From Bordetella parapertussis (lineage in GTDB: Bacteria > Acidobacteriota > Terriglobia > Bryobacterales > Bryobacteraceae): a stretch of DNA of 64,000 bases. Position numbers and translations under genes: made by a program. Location: the NCBI GenBank assembly GCA_943328975.2, contig CALQCC020000022.1:1-64000 (forward strand), given 5' to 3'. Below are positions 1 to 6,817 of the stretch, one piece after another. The notes under the pieces were generated by a model that did not search any database, had not been told where the DNA came from, and saw only the letters and a list, made by a program, of their open reading frames with translations. Position 1 is the first letter of the stretch; each line of letters starts with the position of its first letter.

Positions 1-480
1 GATGCGATCGCTGCGGCCACCGAACAATTCAAGGCGGCTCCTCTGGCTGCGGTGTTTGAGTTCGGATACGCCGAAGTTGTCCGTCAAGTGAATGCTCGCT
101 CGACCGTGACCAATCTGCTTTCCCTGGAGCGGAGCCTGCAACTCGGCATCAGCGATGAAGTCGGGCGGCTCGAAAAGAACATGAATTGGCTGGCCACCAC
201 AGCGGCGGTCGCTCCGTTCATCGGACTGTTGGGCACCGTGGTCGGCATCATCAACGCGTTTCAGTCGCTGGGCGGCGCCAGCGGAGCGGCCAACATGGCG
301 GCCGTGGGACCGGGTCTCAGCGAGGCGCTCTTCACTACAGCGCTAGGATTGTTCGCGGCCATCCCCGCGGCCATCATGTACAACTACTTCGGCAATTCGA
401 TCAAAGAGATGGGCCAGCGCATGGACGACTTTTCGCTGGAATTTCTCAATTTGACCGAAAGGAATTTCGGAGAGCAGTAA
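1..480 (+). CDS. tolQ: TolQ/ExbB-type proton channel subunit (5' end cut by window)
   Basis: The frame is open from base 1, so the gene begins upstream and 159 C-terminal residues are visible. They carry the MotA/TolQ/ExbB channel region: one hydrophobic helix around APFIGLLGTVVGII and a second around LFTTALGLFAAIPAAIMY, with the conserved Gly- and Pro-rich turns of the family. In the inner membrane TolQ and TolR form the proton-driven motor that energises TolA. ExbB and TolQ cannot be told apart from this fragment alone; the tolR-tolA-tolB-pal-cpoB genes directly downstream decide for TolQ. Confidence 0.9.
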   Translation, partial: DAIAAATEQFKAAPLAAVFEFGYAEVVRQVNARSTVTNLLSLERSLQLGISDEVGRLEKNMNWLATTAAVAPFIGLLGTVVGIINAFQSLGGASGAANMAAVGPGLSEALFTTALGLFAAIPAAIMYNYFGNSIKEMGQRMDDFSLEFLNLTERNFGEQ

Positions 481-498
481 TCTAGTAAGTAGCAACCT

Positions 499-936
499 AT
501 GGCGTTTTCCGGCATGAGTTCGAACGGGGCACGCGGGCGCGGACGCTGGCGCGGCGGCGCAAGCATGTCCGAAATGAACGTCGTCCCCCTGGTCGACGTG
601 GTGCTGGTGCTGCTCATCATCTTTATGGTGACGGCCAGCGCGATGGAGTTTGGACTGGAGATCCAAGTTCCTGCGGTGAAGCAATCGTCGCGGTCTTTAG
701 AAGACGCTCCTGTAGTGCAGATCGGCAAGAGCGGAACCATCTTCCTGAAAGACAAGCCAGTCAACATCAACGTGCTGGCGTCCGAAGTCCTCCGCCAGTA
801 CAAAGGCGCGAAGAACGTCTATGTGCGCGCCGACAAGAGCGTCCGTTGGGAATCGGTGGCACAGGTACTGTCTGCCTTGGGCCAGGCGAAATTGGCCGTG
901 AATGCCGTGACGAAAACGGAATCCATCGGGAAGTGA
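499..936 (+). CDS. tolR: TolR/ExbD biopolymer transport protein
   Basis: The protein has 145 residues, the usual size for ExbD/TolR. After a basic Gly/Arg-rich N-terminus comes the family signature SEMNVVPLVDVVLVLLIIFM. Asp33 sits inside the single transmembrane helix and is the expected proton-carrying residue. The rest is a periplasmic domain. The gene lies 18 bp after tolQ and 4 bp before the tolA-like gene. Its role is the stator/rotor partner of TolQ that transmits proton-motive force to the periplasm-spanning TolA. Confidence 0.92.
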   Translation: MAFSGMSSNGARGRGRWRGGASMSEMNVVPLVDVVLVLLIIFMVTASAMEFGLEIQVPAVKQSSRSLEDAPVVQIGKSGTIFLKDKPVNINVLASEVLRQYKGAKNVYVRADKSVRWESVAQVLSALGQAKLAVNAVTKTESIGK

Positions 937-940
937 CACG

Positions 941-1714
941 ATGACAGCGGACGCCGGTATGCTGGACCAACGCGAAAATGTGCGGGGAGCCTTCACTCAA
1001 TCCGTCGTGTTTCATCTGGCGCTGGTCGGCGGACTCACGCTATACGCTTGGATGAATCGTCCGGGCGAATCCTTTGGAGCGGAAGATGCCGGTGGTGCGG
1101 CAGTGGGCGTAACCGCGGTCGAATCGATCCCGCTGGCAAGCCGGGGGCCCGAGAATCCAGTCGCGAACGACACGCAATCCGAAGTGCCGCAGGAAGCGCC
1201 CAAGCCCGCTCCCAAGGCAGCACCGGAGCCGGAGCCTAAAGAGGCCATTTCGTTACTCCCCCCTGAGAAGAAATCCAAGCAACTGATCACGCCGAAGCCG
1301 CGACTGAAGTCCTTTACCGAAATCGCACAGAACCAATTGACGTCGAAGAGCGCGCAGGCTGTCTCGAGTCCCATGTTCTCTGCTGCGGGGGCGGGCCAGA
1401 TCGGGGTCAGCGGCGACACGACGTTGGGCAACCGGTTTCCAGCCTACGCCGCACAAATCAAGGAATTGACGCGGCTGAAATGGCGGGTACAGGACGTGGA
1501 CCGATCCGTGACGACGGCCCCGTTGGTCACCATCCGATTTGATCTTCTGCGAGACGGCCGAGCCACCAACATCCGTTTGACGCGGCGAAGTAACGTTCCC
1601 ACGCTGGATCTATCCGTACAGAATGCGGTGGAAGAAGCGAATTATCCGCCGCTACCAGCCGGGTATGAAAAAGACTCTGTTCCGGTGGAATTCACTTTTG
1701 AGCTGAAACGATGA
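941..1714 (+). CDS. tolA: TolA-like protein with TonB C-terminal domain
   Basis: The 257-residue protein has one N-terminal membrane helix (about residues 23-40). A Pro/Ala/Glu-rich stretch follows (about 85-105, with repeated KPAPK and EPEPK elements), the typical rigid periplasmic spacer. The TonB/TolA-type C-terminal domain covers about residues 165-257, with NAVEEANYPPLP near its end. The gene position between tolR and tolB argues for TolA rather than TonB, although the spacer is much shorter than in enterobacterial TolA. Its stop overlaps the tolB start (ATGA), which suggests translational coupling. Confidence 0.82.
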   Translation: MTADAGMLDQRENVRGAFTQSVVFHLALVGGLTLYAWMNRPGESFGAEDAGGAAVGVTAVESIPLASRGPENPVANDTQSEVPQEAPKPAPKAAPEPEPKEAISLLPPEKKSKQLITPKPRLKSFTEIAQNQLTSKSAQAVSSPMFSAAGAGQIGVSGDTTLGNRFPAYAAQIKELTRLKWRVQDVDRSVTTAPLVTIRFDLLRDGRATNIRLTRRSNVPTLDLSVQNAVEEANYPPLPAGYEKDSVPVEFTFELKR

Positions 1715-3087
1715 AACTACGCTACCTCATGACGATCGGAATTCTGTTGGCAACCGGCGTCGCCCTGCTAACAGGACAAGGAATCACGGAAAAGATTACG
1801 GCGGGAGACAAAGCGCGCATCGCAGTTCCCGACTTCCGGGGCAAAGGCGCAGCGCAGCCGTTGATGAACACCTTCAACGAAACCGTATGGAACGACTTGT
1901 CCGACGCGGGAATCCTTGACATGGTGGCGAAGACAAATTATCCACTGGAGGTGCCGCAGTCTCCCGCCGATCTGCGCCCGCCGACCGTAGTCAACGGACA
2001 ATCCGTGAAGAACGGAATGTGGCTGACGGATTGGTCGAGCGCACCGGTGAGCGCCAACTACTTGGGCGTCGGTTACGTCGACGTCAACGGCACGGACCTG
2101 GTGCTGCGCGGATCCTTACTGAATGCCGGCTTGGGGGATCTGCGGACAGCGTCGTTGTTCGCCAACAATCCGTATTTCGGACCGGTGACCGAGGCCGGAG
2201 CTCGCAAGATCGCGCATGAGTATGCTGCGGACATCCTGAAGCAGATGGGCGCGGTGAGTCTGGCCGGGACGAAGATCTACTTCATCTCTGACCGGTCCGG
2301 GCAGAAGGAAGTCTGGTCCATGGATTACGACGGGCAGAACCAGACCCGGATGACCAGCAACCGGACCATCACGCAATCCCCCGCCGTGTCGGGCGACGGC
2401 AAAATGGTCGCGTTCGCGACTATGGTCACGGGCGAAAATACGGGCTGGCAGATTCGCGTGATCGACACGGAGACGCGGCGGCAGAAGACGTTTGTGAACC
2501 CGGTCACGTCCATCATGACGACTCCGGACTTTTCTCCCGATGGCAAGAAGCTGTGGTTCAGCATGGCGTTCGCCGACTGGCAGCAGCTCGCGGTCGCGAA
2601 CATTGATGGCAGCGAGCGGCAGCGCATCTCCCAGGTCCGCGCCATTGAAGTTTCCCCGCGCGTGAATCCGAAGACCGGCAACGAGGTGCTGTTCATCTCC
2701 GGTCGGACCGGCGTGCCGCAGCTCTATAAGATGAACGCGAACGGGTCCGGCGTGGAGATGATCACCACTGGCGAAGGCGACGTGGCGAACCCGTCGTGGA
2801 GTCCCGATGGCCGCAAGGTTTCGTTCTCCTGGACGCGCGGGTATGACCCGGGCAACTTTAACGTCTTTATCATGGACGTGGCGACGAAACAGTTTGTACA
2901 ATTGACGCGTCAAAATGGATCGAATGAGAATCCGTTCTGGGCTCCGGATGGGGTGCATCTGGTGTATTCGAACAAACGCGGCAACAGCACACAGATTTAC
3001 ACTATGCTGGCGAATGGGACGCGCGTCAAACAACTGACGTCGACGGGCAACAACGCGCAGCCGGTGTGGGCTAAAGGCACGAATTGA
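1711..3087 (+). CDS. tolB: Tol-Pal system protein TolB
   Basis: The 458-residue protein has a signal peptide (about 1-23) and an N-terminal domain beginning AGDKARIAVPDFRGKG. A C-terminal propeller of PD40-type blades follows, each marked by a SPDG-like turn (SGDGK, SPDGKK, SPDGRK, APDGVH) from about residue 185 on. TolB is the periplasmic part that binds Pal and shuttles it during outer-membrane constriction. It is coupled to tolA by a 4-bp overlap and followed 20 bp later by pal. Confidence 0.95.
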   Translation: MKLRYLMTIGILLATGVALLTGQGITEKITAGDKARIAVPDFRGKGAAQPLMNTFNETVWNDLSDAGILDMVAKTNYPLEVPQSPADLRPPTVVNGQSVKNGMWLTDWSSAPVSANYLGVGYVDVNGTDLVLRGSLLNAGLGDLRTASLFANNPYFGPVTEAGARKIAHEYAADILKQMGAVSLAGTKIYFISDRSGQKEVWSMDYDGQNQTRMTSNRTITQSPAVSGDGKMVAFATMVTGENTGWQIRVIDTETRRQKTFVNPVTSIMTTPDFSPDGKKLWFSMAFADWQQLAVANIDGSERQRISQVRAIEVSPRVNPKTGNEVLFISGRTGVPQLYKMNANGSGVEMITTGEGDVANPSWSPDGRKVSFSWTRGYDPGNFNVFIMDVATKQFVQLTRQNGSNENPFWAPDGVHLVYSNKRGNSTQIYTMLANGTRVKQLTSTGNNAQPVWAKGTN

Positions 3088-3107
3088 GACTAAAGGACAG
3101 GACAACT

Positions 3108-3902
3108 ATGAAACGGGCAGCACTGGTCATTTTGATGAGCGCGCTGGTGTTCACGGCGGCATGTAAGAAGAAGGTTCCGCCGGCTCCTCCGCCTCCGGTA
3201 GTAAACACGACGCCCCCGCCGCCCGTTCAAGTAGAACGGCCCGCGCTGGTCAGCGTGCCTCGCATCGACAGCTTCACTGCGGAGCCTGCTCGCGTGGAAC
3301 GTGGCCAATCCATCACGCTGCGCTGGGCGACGACCAACGCGGATAACGTCAGCATCGACCAAGGCGTCGGCGCGGTGGCGGTGTCCGGTAGCCGTCAGTT
3401 GTTCCCGACCGGTACAACCACCTACGCGTTAATCGCGCGCGGCGGAACGGGCTCGGACACACGGACCGTTACGGTAGAAGTGGTCGCACCTCCTCCGGTG
3501 ACCGCACCCAAGCCGCCTGTCACCGACGACGGGGCTGGAGCGGTCCGCCGAATGATCACCGAACTGCAGGACGTCTACTTCGACTACGACATGAGCGAAT
3601 TCCGCGAGGACGCACGCCGCGCGGTCAACACCGACGCGGACCTGTTGAAGCGCATCTTCGCCGCCGACCAGCGCGTCAACTTCGTGATCGAAGGTCACGC
3701 GGATGAGCGCGGCTCGGCCGAATACAACTTGGGTCTAGCGGATCGCCGTGCCATCGTGACACGCGATGCGCTGGTGCAGTTGGGCGTTCCGGCCAACCGT
3801 CTACGTACGGTCAGCTTCGGCGAAGAGGCTCCTGTATGCCAAGACGCGAACGAAGCTTGCTGGCAGCGCAACCGCCGCGCGCATCTGAGTCAGGCGCAGT
3901 AG
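3108..3902 (+). CDS. pal: Peptidoglycan-associated lipoprotein Pal, with extra Ig-like domain
   Basis: I chose the ATG at 3108 because it follows a purine-rich GGACAGGAC and opens a clean lipoprotein signal with lipobox FTAAC; an upstream in-frame start would add eight unrelated residues. The 264-residue product has a Pro-rich tether, a beta-rich domain (about 50-135, RVERGQSITLRWATTNADNV) not found in short Pal proteins, and a C-terminal OmpA-like domain. That domain contains VYFDYD and IEGHADERGSAEYN, the peptidoglycan-binding signature. Pal anchors the outer membrane to the wall. Typical Pal is about 170 residues, so the middle domain is an addition. Confidence 0.93.
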   Translation: MKRAALVILMSALVFTAACKKKVPPAPPPPVVNTTPPPPVQVERPALVSVPRIDSFTAEPARVERGQSITLRWATTNADNVSIDQGVGAVAVSGSRQLFPTGTTTYALIARGGTGSDTRTVTVEVVAPPPVTAPKPPVTDDGAGAVRRMITELQDVYFDYDMSEFREDARRAVNTDADLLKRIFAADQRVNFVIEGHADERGSAEYNLGLADRRAIVTRDALVQLGVPANRLRTVSFGEEAPVCQDANEACWQRNRRAHLSQAQ

Positions 3903-3911
3903 GATAAAAGC

Positions 3912-4841
3912 ATGAAATTCACACTGCCATCGTTGTTGGCCGTCGCGGTGCTGGCGGGATTGTTGCATCATCCGCAGCCCGCGTACGGGCAGAGCAAGGA
4001 AATCGGCGCGCTGCAGCGGGACATCTACGATCTCTCGCGCAAACTGGACGAATTGAAGGGCGGGCAAGCGGAGCGGTCGGCACAACTCGAAACGCTGCTC
4101 AAGCAGGTGATGGACGCAAACGCCAAGCTATCCGCCGACACGCAGGCGCTGCAGGAGACTGTGCGGCGCAATCAAACCGAGCAGCAGTCGCGCGTGTTTG
4201 AACCGATGGCAGCGGTGAAGCAGGGCATGGACGATGTATCCGGCAACGTATCCGCCATCCAGGCGAGCCTCAGCACCATGCGCAGCCGGCAGGAAAAGAT
4301 GGAAGGCATGCTCAACGATTTATCGGCGGCGGTTCGCTTGCTGGCGACGCAGACTCCGGTAGTTGCACCGGCGTCCTCCTCAGGCCCCTCAGGGCCTTCC
4401 GCCGCGGACGCGGCATCGCTGCTATTCTCTGCCGCGCAACGCGACAAGTTGGCAGGCAAACTGAATTTCGCGCTCTCTGAATTTCTCGACATCTCGCAGA
4501 AGTATCCGGAGTCGCCCGAAGCCCCCATGGCTGTATTCGAAATGGGATCGCTGTACGCTCGCAACGAACAGTATGACGACGCGGTGAAAGCCTACGACCG
4601 CGTGCTGGAACAGTTCGGCGAAAACCCCATGCGCAAGGACGCCCAATTCATGAAGGCCGAGCAGTTGGCGAATATGGGTCGCCGGGCCGAAGCGGTGCGC
4701 GAGTTTAACGCCTTCGCCAAACAGTATCCGGGGGATCAGAATACGGCTCGGGCCATCGAGCGTGTCCGGGAATTGCAGGCTCCGGCTGCAGCCAAGGGCA
4801 AGCAGACCGCAAAACCACCCTCCAAGGGAAAGAGCAAGTAG
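3912..4841 (+). CDS. cpoB: Tol-Pal accessory protein CpoB/YbgF
   Basis: The 309-residue protein starts with a signal peptide ending near PAYGQ. A long heptad-rich coiled coil follows (about residues 30-110), then a Ser/Pro/Ala linker and a C-terminal TPR region (about 175-290) with motifs such as YDDAVKAYDRVLEQFG. This order (signal, coiled-coil trimerisation segment, TPRs) is the CpoB/YbgF architecture, and the gene sits 9 bp after pal as expected. In E. coli CpoB links Tol function to septal peptidoglycan synthesis. The last residues are Lys-rich. Confidence 0.92.
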   Translation: MKFTLPSLLAVAVLAGLLHHPQPAYGQSKEIGALQRDIYDLSRKLDELKGGQAERSAQLETLLKQVMDANAKLSADTQALQETVRRNQTEQQSRVFEPMAAVKQGMDDVSGNVSAIQASLSTMRSRQEKMEGMLNDLSAAVRLLATQTPVVAPASSSGPSGPSAADAASLLFSAAQRDKLAGKLNFALSEFLDISQKYPESPEAPMAVFEMGSLYARNEQYDDAVKAYDRVLEQFGENPMRKDAQFMKAEQLANMGRRAEAVREFNAFAKQYPGDQNTARAIERVRELQAPAAAKGKQTAKPPSKGKSK

Positions 4842-4849
4842 AATACTCC

Positions 4850-5698
4850 ATGCGGAAAACGATTGCGATTCGAGTCACCGGCGTAGCCTTGACCTTGGCG
4901 GGAGCTTGGGCGGCGTACACGCAGCAGCAGAGCAAGCAGGCAGCCCCGGCGTTCACGTTGGTGAAGGCGGCCGACGACCTCTACGACATCGACGGCGGCG
5001 GCGCGGGCAATGTGGGCGTCTACGTGACCGATGAAGGCGCAATCGTCATCGACGATAAGTTCGAGCAGCACTACGACGAGATCATGGCCAACATCAAGAA
5101 GGTCACAGATAAGCCGGTCAAGTACGTCATCAATACGCACCACCATGGTGATCACAGCGGCGGCAACGTTAAGATGCTCGGATCAGGCGCGGAGATCCTG
5201 TTGCACAAGAACGCTCGCGAGCAGATGGTCAAGGGCAAGCAGCCCGGCGTGCCGCGGATCGCGTTCGCGGATGAGGCGCAGGTCGTGCTCGGCGGCAAAG
5301 AAGTCATCGCGCGGCACCTGGGTCGCGGCCACACCAACGGCGACGCCGTCATCTTCTTCCCTGCCCGGCGCGCGATCCACACCGGTGATTTGATGGCTGG
5401 CACCACCCCGCTGATCGATTACGCCAACGGCGGCAGCCTGGCCGAATGGGCCAAGACCCTGGACGCAATTTTGAAATATGATTTCGACACCGTGATTCCC
5501 GGCCACGGCGCGGTGGTGAAGAAAGCCGACCTGCAGAAGTTTCGCGACAACGTGGTCAAGCTTCAAACGGACGTCCGCCAACAAATCCGAGCCGGTAAGA
5601 GTAAGGATGAAGTGTTGCAGTTCTTGACGACCAACTACGGCTGGGCCGCAATGCAGCAGCGTATGTCGCTCGACGGTGTAATGGCGGAGATGAAGTAG
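4850..5698 (+). CDS. Exported metallo-beta-lactamase-fold hydrolase
   Basis: The 282-residue protein has an N-terminal signal-like helix (about 1-24). The zinc motif THHHGDHSGGN lies at about residue 97, followed by the downstream ligands GRGHTNGDAV, HTGDLM and VIPGHGAVV. This is the MBL superfamily in its single-domain, periplasmic form. The substrate cannot be told; beta-lactamase activity is not implied. The gene starts only 8 bp after cpoB and may ride on the tol transcript. It is clearly a paralogue of the protein at 43856-44752 (shared ANGGS and DFDT(V/L)IPGHG segments). Confidence 0.87.
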   Translation: MRKTIAIRVTGVALTLAGAWAAYTQQQSKQAAPAFTLVKAADDLYDIDGGGAGNVGVYVTDEGAIVIDDKFEQHYDEIMANIKKVTDKPVKYVINTHHHGDHSGGNVKMLGSGAEILLHKNAREQMVKGKQPGVPRIAFADEAQVVLGGKEVIARHLGRGHTNGDAVIFFPARRAIHTGDLMAGTTPLIDYANGGSLAEWAKTLDAILKYDFDTVIPGHGAVVKKADLQKFRDNVVKLQTDVRQQIRAGKSKDEVLQFLTTNYGWAAMQQRMSLDGVMAEMK

Positions 5699-5712
5699 AG
5701 ACCCGCGTCTCG

Positions 5713-5808
5713 CTTGATCAACCCAGCTTGATCAACCCAGCTTGATCAACCCAAAAGATCAACCCAGCTTGATCAACCCAGCTTGATCAACCCAAAAGAT
5801 CGACCAGA
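5713..5808. repeat. Tandem repeat of a 14-bp GATC palindrome unit
   Basis: Five copies of CTTGATCAACCC, joined by AG or by AAAAGATC(A/G)A variants, are visible. The core TTGATCAA is a perfect 8-bp palindrome. GATC occurs at 5716, 5730, 5744, 5757, 5771, 5785 and 5798, a strict 13-14 bp period. A 41-bp higher-order unit (5727-5767) is repeated almost exactly at 5768-5808. The block lies between two convergent genes and includes the stop codon and last codons of the minus-strand gene at 5787-6071. It looks like local expansion of that gene's 3' end. Confidence 0.92.
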
Positions 5809-6071
5809 GACTTACTGACCGCTGCCTCGGTGCGCACCACATTCGCATTCGCCTGCACCGCGATTTTCGCAGCTAGCATCGTTACGACTTCGGCGCTAAG
5901 ATCCACAGCATCTCCTTGAGGAGTTCCCACCGCAGCCAAGCGACCGGCCGCTCCATTCAAGCTCGCCTCGGCCCGACGAATACCTTCGAGCGGAACCGCC
6001 ATATCGATCATGCGATCCTTATCGGCCGCAGTTGTGAATTGTTTGTAAAAATACTTTTGGTGCGTACTCAT
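5787..6071 (-). CDS. Small orphan protein with flagellar rod/hook-like C-terminus
   Basis: The 94-residue protein ends in a helix, VDLSAEVVTMLAAKIAVQAN followed by ANVVRTEAAVSKSLVDLL. Its spacing resembles the C-terminal helix of the FlgB/C/E/F/G family (consensus: LxxEMVxMxxAxxxYxANxxVxxTxxxMxxxLLxI). No other flagellar gene is in the window. There is no clear ribosome-binding site before the ATG at 6071. The frame stays open for 15 codons upstream (GSKYDVSALGQ) without another start codon, so the start is uncertain. Its stop codon lies within the tandem repeat. It could be an orphan axial-type protein or a remnant; the similarity is my reading by eye. Confidence 0.55.
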   Translation of the reverse strand: MSTHQKYFYKQFTTAADKDRMIDMAVPLEGIRRAEASLNGAAGRLAAVGTPQGDAVDLSAEVVTMLAAKIAVQANANVVRTEAAVSKSLVDLLG

Positions 6072-6354
6072 CTGACCAAGCGCCGAAACATCGTATTTAC
6101 TTCCCCGTAACCGTCACATTCCAAAATTATTCCTGCCTCCTTTGAGACACCCCAACCTTAGGGAGTAGTAGAGTCTCTCACTCATTGTTGAGAAACGAAA
6201 GGTTCAGTACACTCCTCTCTGTAGTACCGGCGCTTACGGCTCCTGCTGAGTAGTTACTTCGTTCCCAGCGCCGCCTGAATCAAGACAACTTTGACTTTTT
6301 TGAGATGAGCTATCATCCCTGGGGCGAAGTGTGTCCACACGAGAAAGGTAAGAC
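6072..6354. other. Divergent intergenic region with complementary segments
   Basis: This gap separates the minus-strand orphan gene from the molybdenum hydroxylase operon. AACCTT (6154-6159) can pair with AAGGTT (6199-6204), and GGAGT (6162-6166) with ACTCC (6211-6215). The order is interleaved, as in an H-type pseudoknot, and a small hairpin CTCA-TTGT-TGAG lies at 6181-6192. CGGCGC (6228-6233) can also pair with GCGCCG (6268-6273). TTGACT at 6291 followed by TATCAT at 6311 is a poor promoter candidate because the spacer is only 14 bp. No known riboswitch class was recognised. Confidence 0.35.
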
Positions 6355-6795
6355 ATGTCCACTCTTCAACTGAACGTAAACAGCCAAAACTATTCGGTCA
6401 ACGTGAGCAATCCAAGCATGCCATTGCTGTGGGTGCTGCGCGATTTGATCGGGCTTACAGGAACAAAATACGGATGCGGCATCGAAGTATGCGGAGCCTG
6501 CACCGTCTTGATCGACGGGCAACGGGAACACGCCTGCGTGTTCGACGCGTCCTCCGCTGTGGGCAAGAAAGTGGTGACGATTGAAGGTCTCTCGGCAGAC
6601 AGCTCCCATCCGGCACAGAAGGCATGGGTCGCCAATCAGGTTCCCCAATGCGGCTATTGCCAATCGGGCGTAATCATGACCGTAGCCGGTGCCATGAAGG
6701 CCGGTCATCACGGCAGCGAGATTCTTTCCGAAGTGAAGAACCTGTGTGTATGCGGCACCTATCAGCGTATCCGGCAAGCAGCCGCGTATCTCTAG
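6355..6795 (+). CDS. (2Fe-2S)-binding subunit of a molybdenum hydroxylase (IorA-like)
   Basis: The 146-residue protein carries both [2Fe-2S] sites of the small subunit of xanthine oxidase-type enzymes. The N-terminal plant-ferredoxin motif is GCGIEVCGACTVLIDG and the C-terminal one is CGYCQSG with the later NLCVCGTY. The length and the absence of a FAD-subunit gene nearby match the isoquinoline 1-oxidoreductase/aldehyde oxidase subgroup, which passes electrons to a cytochrome rather than to NAD. It precedes the large subunit by 22 bp. Confidence 0.93.
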   Translation: MSTLQLNVNSQNYSVNVSNPSMPLLWVLRDLIGLTGTKYGCGIEVCGACTVLIDGQREHACVFDASSAVGKKVVTIEGLSADSSHPAQKAWVANQVPQCGYCQSGVIMTVAGAMKAGHHGSEILSEVKNLCVCGTYQRIRQAAAYL

Positions 6796-6817
6796 AGGAA
6801 GCAAGGAGACCAAAACA

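Noticed and set aside
2116-3105. Long open frame of 329 codons on the minus strand
   Set aside because: It lies wholly antisense to tolB, whose motifs and operon place are certain; the product is Arg/His-rich with no domain, as GC-rich shadow frames are.
4850-5698. Antibiotic-degrading beta-lactamase
   Set aside because: The fold is shared by many hydrolases; nothing in the sequence or neighbourhood indicates beta-lactam substrates.
5713-5808. CRISPR array
   Set aside because: Units are 14 bp without unique spacers, and no cas genes are present.
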